DNA of 64,000 nt, from the NCBI RefSeq assembly GCF_009796285.1, contig NZ_CP047020.1, positions 1,364,001 through 1,428,000 on the forward strand, written 5' to 3'. The notes under the pieces are model-generated. The model did no database searches, was not told where the DNA came from, and saw nothing but the letters and a program-made list of their open reading frames with translations. Source of the DNA: Streptomyces broussonetiae. Its GTDB lineage: Bacteria > Actinomycetota > Actinomycetes > Streptomycetales > Streptomycetaceae. A program made the translations under genes and the position numbers. This document shows, piece after piece, positions 1 through 7,796 of this stretch; position 1 is the first letter of the stretch; each line of letters begins with the position of its first letter.

Positions 1-716
1 CCGGACGGATCGCGGTCAGCAACCGAACGGCGGCCGAGTGGCAGACCGCCACGCTGACGGAGATCCGGCGCGAGACCCCGCAGGCGGCCACGTTCCGGCT
101 GGCCGTGCCGCAGTGGGCGGGGCACCTGCCCGGTCAGCACCTGATGCTGCGGCTGACCGCGCCGGACGGCTACACGGCGCAGCGCCACTACTCCATCGCA
201 TCGGCGCCGGACGACTCCGGTAACATCGAGCTGACCCTGGACCATGTGCCGGACGGCGAGGTCTCCGGCTGGTTCCACACCACGGCCCGCCCGGGTGACA
301 CGGTCGAGGTGCGCGGGCCCCTCAGCGGCTTCTTCGCCTGGCCGGGCGACCGGCCCGCGCTGCTGATCGGCGCCGGTTCCGGGGTCGTACCGCTGATGTC
401 GATGGTGCGGCACCACCGGCTGCGCGGGCTCACCGTGCCACTGCGCCTGCTGGTGTCGGCGCGCGGCCCCGAGGAGCTGATCTACGCCGCGGAGCTGGGC
501 GCGGAGACGACGCCCGTGTTCACCCGCCGCGCCCCCCAGGGGGTGCCGGTGGGACGTCTGGCCGCCGCACATGTGGCGCCGCTCCTGGCCGACCAGCCTG
601 CCCATGGGTGGGAAGCCTATGTGTGCGGATCCAACGCCTTCGCCGAGCACGCGTCCCGGCTGCTGGTCGCGGCGGGGCAGCCGGTGGAGCGGATCCGCAT
701 CGAACGCTTCGGCTGA
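1..716 (+). CDS. FAD/NAD-binding oxidoreductase, C-terminal part (5' end outside window)
   Basis: Open from base 3 to the stop, giving 237 residues with the true start lost upstream. It has the layout of the ferredoxin-NADP reductase superfamily. There is an FAD-contacting RHYSIAS motif (RxYS type), a flavin-phosphate segment around VSGWFHT, a Gly-rich nucleotide-binding stretch LIGAGSGVVP, and the C-terminal YVCGSNAF motif typical of the NAD(P) side. It ends at IRIERFG without a 2Fe-2S domain, so it should hand electrons to a separate partner. In Streptomyces close relatives often sit beside a sulfite-oxidase-like molybdenum enzyme, but that partner would lie outside this window, so the pairing is inference. 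The reductase fold is well supported; the substrate is not. Confidence 0.85.
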   Translation, partial: GRIAVSNRTAAEWQTATLTEIRRETPQAATFRLAVPQWAGHLPGQHLMLRLTAPDGYTAQRHYSIASAPDDSGNIELTLDHVPDGEVSGWFHTTARPGDTVEVRGPLSGFFAWPGDRPALLIGAGSGVVPLMSMVRHHRLRGLTVPLRLLVSARGPEELIYAAELGAETTPVFTRRAPQGVPVGRLAAAHVAPLLADQPAHGWEAYVCGSNAFAEHASRLLVAAGQPVERIRIERFG

Positions 717-1053
717 CCCGGCAGACCCGGCCGCCGCCCCGGCAGACCCGGCGGCCACTCCGGCAGCCCCGCGCCATTTCGGCAGCCCCGACCGCCGCCT
801 CGGCTGACCCGGCTGCGCGAGCCCGCAGGCCCACAGCCGGGTCGCATGTCGGGTCGGCCGCGCGATCGTGGGGCGCGTGGCTCGATCCGCGCTTCAAGCG
901 GGCTTGAACTCGCGATTCGCGGCGTGAGCGAGGGGCACCGTACCGGGTACGAGACGAGTGTGGACGCTCGTGTGCGTGAGCGGCGGGGGGGGGGGCAGCG
1001 GGCAGTGCGGCGGCTCGTCCGGTTCTCCGGCTCCGTCCGGCGAGGAGGTGCAC
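717..1053. other. intergenic stretch with degenerate tandem repeats
   Basis: No convincing gene. Bases 717-805 hold three or four imperfect copies of a unit of about 20 bases built on CCCGGCAGACCCGGC, starting directly after the reductase stop. A run of ten G's lies near 986-995. The region ends with the GAGGAGG ribosome-binding site of the next gene. No clear terminator hairpin with a U-tract was seen. Confidence 0.5.
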
Positions 1054-1638
1054 ATGCGTAGCCGGGTGCGTGGCTGGCGCTGGCAGCGCAATCCGCTGCG
1101 GCGCCACTCGGATGTCGTGGAGGCATGGACGGTACTGGTCGTGGCCGTCCTGCTGTTCGTGGTGGCGCCCCTGGTCGGCGTGGCCGCGGGTCTGCGCGCG
1201 CACGACCAGGCCAGTGCGCTCGCGGCAAGGGCCCGTGCCGCACGGCACGAGGCCCGCGCCCAGGTGATCGGCGACCCGCCCCGGCGGGTGTCCGCGGCGG
1301 AGGGCGTGCGCCAGAGCCCGTACCGTGCCCAGGTGCGCTGGACCGAGCCCGGCAAGGGCACCCGCACCGCCTGGGCCCGGGTGCCGGCGGGGACGCGGAT
1401 CGGCGACACGGTTTCGGTGTGGTTCGACGGGCAGGGCCGTGCCGTCGCCCCGCCGCCCAACGGCACGGCGGTCTGGCAGCACGCGGTGACCATCGGTGTG
1501 TGCGCTGCGGGCGGTGCGGCGGCCGTCGTGCTCTTCGGCCACGCCATGGAGCGCCGGATCGCGCTGCGCCACCGGATGGCGGAGTGGGAACGGGAGTGGG
1601 CGCAGACCGGACCGAGGTGGAACCAGCCCCGGACCTGA
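1054..1638 (+). CDS. Rv1733c-like two-TM membrane protein
   Basis: A 194-residue membrane protein of unknown function resembling mycobacterial Rv1733c. The chosen ATG follows a strong GAGGAGG site; the frame is open further upstream but that part is low-complexity Gly/Ser. Layout: a basic N-terminus with the motif WQRNPLRR, a first membrane segment about residues 24-46, a soluble loop of about 95 residues containing VRWTEPGKG and GDTVSVWFDGQG, a second membrane segment about 142-161, and a charged tail. Rv1733c itself is a dormancy-regulon membrane protein without an assigned activity. A second family member is encoded near the right end of the window, at 62942. Family membership is likely; function is unknown. 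Confidence 0.75.
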   Translation: MRSRVRGWRWQRNPLRRHSDVVEAWTVLVVAVLLFVVAPLVGVAAGLRAHDQASALAARARAARHEARAQVIGDPPRRVSAAEGVRQSPYRAQVRWTEPGKGTRTAWARVPAGTRIGDTVSVWFDGQGRAVAPPPNGTAVWQHAVTIGVCAAGGAAAVVLFGHAMERRIALRHRMAEWEREWAQTGPRWNQPRT

Positions 1639-1824
1639 CGGCGACCGGATCACGGCGCGCCGACGAGCCGGCCGCACCCTGTGGCAGTAAACGCTTGCCC
1701 ACCGCGTGACCAGCACGGCGATCCCGCGCACATCGCCTCCGCGCGCATCCCTGGGCCTGGCCGACGCTCCGATCACGGACGTACGGTGAGCTGACGCACT
1801 GTCCCTTCGCAAAGGCGGTTGGCG

Positions 1825-2793
1825 ATGGTCCTGTTCGACCTTTCCCTCGACGAACTGCGTGCGTACCGCAGCGACTCCGCCGAGCCCGAGGACTTCGACG
1901 CCTTCTGGGACAAGACCCTGGAGCAGGCGCGCGCACACGAACTGGACGCCCGTTTCGAGCGCGTGGACACCGGGTTGTCGACGGTCGAGGTGTACGACGT
2001 GACGTTCGCGGGGTACGGCGGCCACCCGGTCAAGGGCTGGCTGCGGCTGCCGGCGGGCGCAACCCGGCCGCTGCCGCTGATCGTCGAGTTCATCGGCTAC
2101 GGCGGCGGGCGCGGACTGCCGCACGAGAACCTGCTGTGGGCGTCGACGGGCCGTGCGCACTTCGTGATGGACACCCGTGGCCAGGGCAGCGCGTGGGGCG
2201 GCGGGGGCGGCACGGCGGACCCGGTGGGCGCGGCACCGGCGTACCCGGGTTTCCTGACACGGGGCATCGACGCGCCCGAGAACTACTACTACCGCCGGGT
2301 GTTCACGGATGCCGTGCGCGCGGTCGAGGCAGCCCGTGCGCACCCGCTGACCGACGCGGCGCGCACGGTGGCGCTCGGTGCGAGCCAGGGCGGTGGGATC
2401 ACGCTGGCCGTCGGCGGCCTGGTCCCCGATCTGGTCGCGGTCGCGCCGGACGTGCCGTTCCTGTGCGACTTCCCGCGCGCGACAACGTTGACGGACCGTC
2501 ACCCATACCGTGAGATCGGCCTGTTCCTCAAGACGCACCGCGGCCGCTCGGCCGACGTACGGCGCACACTGTCCTACTTCGACGGGGTGCACTTCGCGGC
2601 GCGGGGCCGCGCACCGGCCCTGTTCTCGACCGCGCTGGAGGACCAGACCTGCCCGCCCTCGACGGTGTTCGCGGCCTTCAACGCCTGGGCGCACGAGGAC
2701 AAGGCGATCGAGGTGTACGACTTCAACGACCACGAGGGCGGCGGCCCCTTCCACGAGGCGGCGAAGGTACGCTGGCTGCGGTCGCACGCCTGA
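1825..2793 (+). CDS. acetylxylan esterase / cephalosporin-C deacetylase family hydrolase
   Basis: A 322-residue alpha/beta hydrolase of the acetyl xylan esterase (AXE1, carbohydrate esterase 7) family, which removes acetyl groups from xylo-oligosaccharides or related small esters. The nucleophile elbow GASQGG places the catalytic Ser at 187. Asp273 in LEDQTCPP and His303 in NDHEGGG fit the acid and base. The family motif RGQGS (residues 118-122) is present. No signal peptide is visible, so it should be cytoplasmic as in other members. The ATG is preferred over a TTG six bases upstream. It stands alone between a membrane protein and a GntR regulator; the regulator could control it, but that is only inferred from proximity. 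Confidence 0.88.
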   Translation: MVLFDLSLDELRAYRSDSAEPEDFDAFWDKTLEQARAHELDARFERVDTGLSTVEVYDVTFAGYGGHPVKGWLRLPAGATRPLPLIVEFIGYGGGRGLPHENLLWASTGRAHFVMDTRGQGSAWGGGGGTADPVGAAPAYPGFLTRGIDAPENYYYRRVFTDAVRAVEAARAHPLTDAARTVALGASQGGGITLAVGGLVPDLVAVAPDVPFLCDFPRATTLTDRHPYREIGLFLKTHRGRSADVRRTLSYFDGVHFAARGRAPALFSTALEDQTCPPSTVFAAFNAWAHEDKAIEVYDFNDHEGGGPFHEAAKVRWLRSHA

Positions 2794-2873
2794 CGGAGCT
2801 GCGACAGAGCTGCGGTCGTGCGTCTGACAGAGCGGGGCGGGTTTTCGGCCGAACCGGCAGGCCGCTCTTCCCT

Positions 2874-2889
2874 TGTGGTTTAGACCAAT
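2874..2889. promoter_or_regulatory. HutC/DasR-type GntR operator candidate
   Basis: A near-palindrome whose core TGGTTTAGACCA (2876-2887) fits the HutC-subfamily rule GT-N-TA-N-AC. It matches most positions of the Streptomyces DasR dre site (TGGTCTAGACCA core). It lies about 65 bases before the start of a HutC-type GntR gene and 80 bases after the esterase stop, where an autoregulatory operator would be expected. Confidence 0.55.
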
Positions 2890-2951
2890 GCTAATTGTGG
2901 TCGCGCAATGAGCCCGCACGGCTACGTCTTGTCACCACAGGAGGGCGCGGC

Positions 2952-3710
2952 ATGGCCCGCACCACCCCGTACGAACCCTCACCGAGCCACGAACCCGCGC
3001 AGTGCGACGATCGGCCCCTGTACGGGCGGATCGCGGCACTGCTGCTCGACGAACTGCGCGCCGGCACCATCCCTCCGGGCGAACGGCTGCCCGGCGAGCG
3101 GCACTTGGCCACGCACTACCAGGTCAGCCGGGAGACCGTAAGGCAGGCGCTGGAGGTGCTGCGCCGCAGCGGCCTGGTCGCGACCGACCGGCGCGGCAGC
3201 CATGCCACGCTGCCCGGCCGGCCACTCGAGACGCCAGGGGCGCCGGTCTTCCCGCTGGGCGCCCGCTCGTCGGACCCGTGTGCGGTCGACCGGGCCACGG
3301 TGACCTGGGAGGCGCCGCCACCGGAGCATGCGCAGGCGCTGGGGCTGGCCCCGCACCGGCCGACGCTGGTGCACCGCTACCGGTCGGCCACGCCGGACGG
3401 CCGGTCGCTGCGCACGGCGGTGACCTCGTTCTCGGCGGTGGCGCTGTCGGAGGTCACGGAGCTGGCCCGCTACCGGGACCGGGCCGACGGTGCCACCCCC
3501 GCCCAGCTGCGCCGCGCCTACGACTGGATGCGCAAAGCCGGTCTGGCCCTGCACCACCGGGACGCGATCACACAGGTCGGCGACGCGTTCTCGGTACGGG
3601 TCACCCGGCGGGTGCACGACCAGTACGCCCGGCCACTGGAGATCACCGACCTGGTGGTGAACGAACAGGACGCCCTGGTCTACGAGTTCACGCTGCCCGC
3701 CGCGGGCTGA
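2952..3710 (+). CDS. GntR-family regulator, HutC subfamily (UTRA domain)
   Basis: 252 residues. Residues about 23-90 form a GntR winged helix (PLYGRIAALLLDELRAG, then GERLPGERHLA and VSRETVRQALEVLRRSGLV). Residues about 95-250 form a UTRA ligand-binding domain, with the typical end TDLVVNEQDALVYEFTL. HutC-type regulators release DNA when the UTRA domain binds a small metabolite; the effector here cannot be told from sequence. AGGAGGG lies a few bases before the ATG. A HutC-type operator candidate lies upstream, suggesting autoregulation. The 3' end overlaps the convergent methyltransferase gene by 23 bases. Confidence 0.9.
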   Translation: MARTTPYEPSPSHEPAQCDDRPLYGRIAALLLDELRAGTIPPGERLPGERHLATHYQVSRETVRQALEVLRRSGLVATDRRGSHATLPGRPLETPGAPVFPLGARSSDPCAVDRATVTWEAPPPEHAQALGLAPHRPTLVHRYRSATPDGRSLRTAVTSFSAVALSEVTELARYRDRADGATPAQLRRAYDWMRKAGLALHHRDAITQVGDAFSVRVTRRVHDQYARPLEITDLVVNEQDALVYEFTLPAAG

Positions 3711-4431
3711 GCGCGCGAGCCACCACGAGCCCGGCCCGCGGGCTGCCGTCATCGCGTCGGCCGAACTCCGGCAGGGCACGCAGCTCGGCTTCGAAGCCGG
3801 CACGCCCCAACTCCCCCAGCACATCGCCGAGTCGGAAGGTGCGGTAGTACATGACGAACGGCGGTCGCCACAGGGCGTTGCGCACCCGCATCACCGCGTC
3901 GAAGCCGAGCAGCATCCAGAAGCCGGGCCGCGTCGGTCGGGGCGGGGCGAGCACCGGGAAGGCGAACCGGCCACCGGGCCGCAGGACCGAGTGGACCTGC
4001 GCGAACAGCCCCGGCAGCTCGCGCGGCAGGAAGTGACCGAACGCCCCGAAGGAGACGACGAGATCGAAGACGGCCGGGAAGGGCAGGGCCCGGGCATCGC
4101 CGCGCACCCAGGCGGTCAGGGGCCCGACGTCGGACCGCACCCGGCGCCGGGCCACCTCGAGCATGCCCGCACTGAAGTCGACCCCGGTGACGCTTTGACG
4201 GCACAGCCCGCTCAGCACTTGCACACCCGCGCCGGTTCCGCAGCACAGGTCGAGTCCGTCCGCGAACGGGCCGAGTGGCGCGAGCGCCTTCGCGGCGGAC
4301 TCCAGCACCTCGTCGGGTGTGCGGAAGGGGGTGTGGTCGAACTTCGGGGCGAGCAGGTCGTAGCCGCGCTCGACGGACGACAGCGCCTGTGCGGCGAGTT
4401 CACGCAGGCTGGGGCCTTCGGGACCGAACAT
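3688..4431 (-). CDS. class I SAM-dependent methyltransferase
   Basis: 247 residues with the Rossmann-fold methyltransferase signatures in order: motif I LDLCCGTGAGV (about residues 60-70), the acidic end of strand beta-2 in VTGVDFSAGML, motif II/III around VRGDARALPFP, and the post-motif VLRPGGRFAFP. No specificity domain is recognisable, so the methyl acceptor is unknown. It lies four bases downstream of a PadR-family regulator on the same strand and is probably co-transcribed with it. A PadR regulator next to its target enzyme is common, so this gene is a plausible target. The start ATG is the first in frame. Confidence 0.85.
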   Translation of the reverse strand: MFGPEGPSLRELAAQALSSVERGYDLLAPKFDHTPFRTPDEVLESAAKALAPLGPFADGLDLCCGTGAGVQVLSGLCRQSVTGVDFSAGMLEVARRRVRSDVGPLTAWVRGDARALPFPAVFDLVVSFGAFGHFLPRELPGLFAQVHSVLRPGGRFAFPVLAPPRPTRPGFWMLLGFDAVMRVRNALWRPPFVMYYRTFRLGDVLGELGRAGFEAELRALPEFGRRDDGSPRAGLVVARALSPRRAA

Positions 4432-4435
4432 CGTC

Positions 4436-4999
4436 TCAGCCTAGGGCCACCCGCTCCGCGAGGATCGTGCGGACCCGTTCGCACCAGCGCAGGTTCTCCT
4501 CCTCGTAGGCCATCCCCGCGAGCAGAGTGAGGTACGGTCCGACGCGGTCGGCGGTGCGCAGGTACTCCTCCTCGGTCCGGCCGTCCAGGAGACGGTCGCG
4601 CACCCGTCGGTAGCGGTCGAGTTTTCCGCGCGCCCAGCCCATGCGCTCCTCGAGCAGCGCCCGCGTGACCTCCGGGTCGCCACTGTCCATCGCCTGGATC
4701 TTGATGAGCAGTTCGTCGCGCAGGACCGTGGGCCGCTTGGGCGGCTCGGCGGCGAACGCGCTCAGCTCGGCCCGGCCGGCCCCCGTGAGCGTGAACATCC
4801 GCTTGTTGGGCCGCCGTTCCTGCTGCACGGTCCGGGCCCGGACGAGCCCGTCCTGCGCGAGGCGCTCCAGTTCCCGGTAGAGCTGCTGCGGGGTGGCGGG
4901 CCAGAAGTTCGCGAGCGAGACGTCGAACACCTTCGACAGCTCGTACCCCGAGGCCTCGCCCTCCAGCAGAGCGGCCAGGACGGCGTATTTGAGCGACAT
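4436..4999 (-). CDS. PadR-family transcriptional regulator
   Basis: 187 residues. The N-terminal PadR winged helix (MSLKYAVLAALLEGEASGYEL, with ATPQQLYRELERLAQDGLV as wing and recognition region) is followed by the Vir_C_2-type helical domain of the long PadR subclass (about residues 95-180), which forms the dimer arm. PadR proteins are repressors relieved by phenolics or other small ligands. The gene is divergent from the SnoaL-like gene, with about 70 unusually AT-rich bases between them that must carry both promoters. It leads a two-gene unit with the methyltransferase. Confidence 0.9.
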   Translation of the reverse strand: MSLKYAVLAALLEGEASGYELSKVFDVSLANFWPATPQQLYRELERLAQDGLVRARTVQQERRPNKRMFTLTGAGRAELSAFAAEPPKRPTVLRDELLIKIQAMDSGDPEVTRALLEERMGWARGKLDRYRRVRDRLLDGRTEEEYLRTADRVGPYLTLLAGMAYEEENLRWCERVRTILAERVALG

Positions 5000-5071
5000 G
5001 TGGACAGGCTAGCAGTCGTTGATTAATCTCATCCGCACCTATTCAATTAGTTGACTATACGAGGTGATCCG

Positions 5072-5470
5072 ATGCGCGCGTTCCGCGAGGCGGTGGAGGC
5101 CGGGGACATCGACGCCGCCGAGGCGCTGCTGGCCGAGGACGTCGTCTTCACCAGCCCGGTCGTCTTCAAGCCGTATCCGGGCAAGGCGATCACCGCGGCG
5201 ATCCTGCGCGCAGTGGTCGAGGTCTTCGAGGACTTCCGGTACGTCCGTCAGATCGGCGAGCCGGACGGCCGCGACCACGCGCTGGTCTTCGCGGCCCGGG
5301 TGGGCGACCGCGAGCTGACCGGCTGCGACTTCCTGCGGGTGAACGAGGACGGCTTGATCGACGACTTCATGGTCATGGTCCGTCCGCTGTCCGCCGCACA
5401 GGCCCTCGCCGAGGCCATGGGCGCACGGTTCGACCAGGTCGTGCGGGAGGCGGAGGCGCGGTCGGCGTGA
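5072..5470 (+). CDS. SnoaL-like / NTF2-fold small protein
   Basis: 132 residues with an NTF2-like pattern: N-terminal helices (FREAVEAGDIDAAEALLAED), VVFTSPVVFKPY, then the curved sheet with FEDFRYVRQIGEPDG and a C-terminal helix. Such proteins are isomerases, hydrolases or ligand-binding partners; no catalytic residue set can be assigned here. The ATG is chosen because GAGGTGA lies five bases before it; a TTG seven codons upstream is possible. It is divergent from the PadR/methyltransferase pair, so PadR may control both sides. Confidence 0.7.
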   Translation: MRAFREAVEAGDIDAAEALLAEDVVFTSPVVFKPYPGKAITAAILRAVVEVFEDFRYVRQIGEPDGRDHALVFAARVGDRELTGCDFLRVNEDGLIDDFMVMVRPLSAAQALAEAMGARFDQVVREAEARSA

Positions 5471-5489
5471 GCACGCCTCCGCCGTCGCC

Positions 5490-6152
5490 TCACGCCAGGG
5501 CGCGGGTGATGTCGCCGGTGCAGGGTGTGCCGGGCGCGATGGCGGTCGCGGTGCCGTCGACCGTCGTCGTCACGGACCTGCCGCCGGGGGCCCGAACGGC
5601 CGTGCCGGTGTCCAGGGCGGCCCGGGTCAGGTACGAGGTACCGGTGACCGTCCATGTCGAGCCGCGAGGGGGGGGGCTCGGTGTAGACGCCGATGCTCAT
5701 CATCCTTCCGTCGACGGTGATGGCGGTCTGCCGGCCCTTGTCGAGGAAGGTGGAGCGTGTGGAGTTCACGACCGTGCCGCCGTCCAGGGTCAGCGTGCCG
5801 GAACCGAAGAACACGTAGCCCTGAGCGGCCGGAGTCCACTTCCGTGCTCCGCTCCGGCACGGCCGCCAACCCGGCTTTCGCCAGCGCCGGTTCCAGCTCG
5901 GTGTTGAGCGCGGCGACGGCCGCGCGGGTGCTGTCCCCGTAGTGCACGACCGCGGCCGGCCCTGCGATGACGGTCGTGCAGGAGCCCGCGTCCAGCCGGG
6001 AGCCCAGGACGCGGACCGTGGCGTCGCCGATGGCGTAGGTGCCGTAGCCCGAGCAGCGGCACCGGGCCGATGAAGGCGACGAGGGAGGTTGTGGTGACGG
6101 GCAGCGCGGCGATCCAGAACTGCCCGGCCGCCATCGGCAGCGGTCCGCCCAT
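5490..6152 (-). pseudogene. multiply frameshifted hypothetical protein gene
   Basis: No single frame covers this stretch, but three frames read in succession give a coherent protein of about 220 residues: LPMAAGQFWIAALPV, then GTYAIGDATVRVLGSRLDAG, HYGDSTRAAVAALNTELEPA, YVFFGSGTLTLDGGTVVNS, and a C-terminus TATAIAPGTPCTGDITRALA. The frame changes near 6050, near 5822 and inside a run of nine G's at 5668-5676, where removing one base restores the frame. I do not recognise the family; the end looks beta-rich. The 5' limit is unclear because the frame is open up to the P450 stop. Three separate breaks argue for a true pseudogene rather than one sequencing slip. Confidence 0.7.
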
Positions 6153-6209
6153 GAGCAGGGTGCGCGGCTCGACCCGGGTGAGTATCCTGCTGGTTGGCTG
6201 GTATACGGC

Positions 6210-7475
6210 TCAGGCTCCGCGGGAGACGGCCGGCGTGAGCCTGACCGGCAGGGAGCGCACGCTGTTGCCGACGAATCCGGAGTGCGGCAGCAGATCGGTT
6301 TCGGCCGCGGCGAGTTCGAGGTCCGGGAAGCGGGTGAACAGCCGCTCCAGCGCGATCCCTGCCTCCAGCCGGGCCAGCGGCGCGCCGAGGCAGTAGTGCG
6401 CGCCGTGGCCGAGGGAGAGATGGCGTACGGCGTCGGGCCGGGCGGGTCGGGTGACGTCGAAGCGACCGGCGTCGGGGCCGTGCGCGCCCGGATCCCGACC
6501 GGCGGCGGAGTAGCCGGCGAGCACAGGGGTCCCCGCGGGGATGACGGTGCCGTCGACGGTCAGGTCCCGCACCGGGTAGCGGAACGGGAAGTAGCTGACC
6601 GGGGCGTCCCAGCGCAGGGTCTCCTCCACCACGTCGGCCCAGCTCGCCCGGCCCGCGCGCACCAGGCCGAGCTGGTCACGGTGGGCGCACAGGGCGCGTA
6701 CGGCGTTGGTGATGAGGTTGAGCGTGGTCTCGTGCCCGGCAATGATCATCAGCACGAGGGTGCCGATCAGCTCCTGGTCACTGAGCCGGTCGCCGCCCTC
6801 GTTGCGGGCCGCGATGAGCGCGCTGGTGAGGTCGTCGGCGGGGTGCGCGGCCTTCGCCGCCGCGATCTCGCCGAGTACGGCGACGAGTTCGCGGTTGGCC
6901 GCGATGGCCTGGCCGGGTGTGCTGTCGGTGGCCACGACCTGGTTGCTCAGGTGGTGCAGCCGGTCGCGGAACTCCGGTTCCACACCGAGGAGTTCGCTGA
7001 TGACGACCATTGGCAGGGGCAGGGCGAAGTGGCGCCGCAGATCGGCGACCCCGCCTCCCGCCTCGGCGGCGTGCGCAAGGTCGCCGAGCAGTGCGGCGGT
7101 CAACTCCTCGATCCGGGGCTGCAGTTCCGCCACGCGGCGCGGGGTGAAGGCCCGGCCGACCAGAGATCGCAGCCGGCGGTGGTCATCGCCGTCCGCGGTG
7201 GTCATGCCCCGGACGGTCGCGAAGGTCAGCATCGGCCAGCCGGGGGCGATCCGCCCTTCCCGCAGGGCGGTGAAGTGCATGGCGTTCTTGGCGACTTCGG
7301 GATGCTGGAGGAAGTCCTTGAGCGCCTCGTGCCCGAGTACGGCCATCCCCTCGATGCCGCCGGGCAGTTCGACCGGGGCCACGGCACCGTCCGCCAGCAG
7401 ACGCGCGTTGACGGCGTGCGGACAGCCGCCGGAGGGGTCCAGACGGTACGGGGGCCGGGCAGCGGAGGTCACCAC
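6210..7475 (-). CDS. cytochrome P450
   Basis: 421 residues, a normal length for a soluble bacterial P450. Signatures: I-helix AGHETT (246-251) with the oxygen-activating Thr, K-helix ETLR (285-288), and the heme loop LGHGAHYCLG with the thiolate ligand at Cys362. The usually invariant Phe at the start of the heme loop is Leu here, a conservative oddity. The start GTG follows AGGAG by about six bases. No ferredoxin or ferredoxin reductase gene is adjacent, so redox partners must come from elsewhere. It resembles CYP107-type monooxygenases of secondary metabolism or xenobiotic oxidation, but no substrate can be named. It is divergent from the Rho-like gene. Confidence 0.93.
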   Translation of the reverse strand: MVTSAARPPYRLDPSGGCPHAVNARLLADGAVAPVELPGGIEGMAVLGHEALKDFLQHPEVAKNAMHFTALREGRIAPGWPMLTFATVRGMTTADGDDHRRLRSLVGRAFTPRRVAELQPRIEELTAALLGDLAHAAEAGGGVADLRRHFALPLPMVVISELLGVEPEFRDRLHHLSNQVVATDSTPGQAIAANRELVAVLGEIAAAKAAHPADDLTSALIAARNEGGDRLSDQELIGTLVLMIIAGHETTLNLITNAVRALCAHRDQLGLVRAGRASWADVVEETLRWDAPVSYFPFRYPVRDLTVDGTVIPAGTPVLAGYSAAGRDPGAHGPDAGRFDVTRPARPDAVRHLSLGHGAHYCLGAPLARLEAGIALERLFTRFPDLELAAAETDLLPHSGFVGNSVRSLPVRLTPAVSRGA

Positions 7476-7526
7476 GGGGTCTCCTGACGGTCTCGCGGGG
7501 CAGGAATGAACACGGACGCCATCATG

Positions 7527-7554
7527 TTGACCCAGACGGACGCACGGGTATAGT
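7527..7554 (+). promoter_or_regulatory. strong sigma-70-type promoter for the Rho-like gene
   Basis: TTGACC, a 16-base spacer, then TATAGT, close to the housekeeping consensus and better than most Streptomyces promoters. Transcription would begin near 7561 and leave a leader of about 235 bases before the ATG. It reads away from the P450 gene. Confidence 0.65.
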
Positions 7555-7714
7555 GCGATCAGCGCATGTGCGTGTCCCGTCGTACGGACACCGGTGCCGC
7601 CGACTTCTCCTCCAGCCCCTCGGCCGAGCTTCCGACCGGCCCGGGCTTCTTCTCAGCACCACCTTGTGACCAGGGCGTTTCCGCCGTGTCCCGAGGTGCC
7701 GTTCCCGCCGCCCG

Positions 7715-7796
7715 GAGGCAGGCCCGTCCGCCTCCCGCTCACGGCCACTCCCCCTTCCCACTGCCTTCTTCTCCGTCCCCGAAAGGGCCTCCCACC
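7715..7796 (+). promoter_or_regulatory. C-rich, G-poor leader of the Rho-like gene (rut-like)
   Basis: The last part of the long 5' leader is strikingly pyrimidine-rich, mostly C with few G's, for example the run ACTCCCCCTTCCCACTGCCT. In a GC-rich genome this strand asymmetry is unusual. C-rich unstructured RNA is what Rho loads on, so the leader may be an autogenous control site. The ribosome-binding site GAAAGGG follows just before the ATG. Confidence 0.4.

Noticed and set aside
520..2919. A 799-codon open frame on the minus strand, and many similar long frames opposite real genes
   Set aside because: Composition is Arg/Pro/Ala-rich without family motifs, and it lies antisense to the esterase and membrane-protein genes; typical GC-rich shadow.
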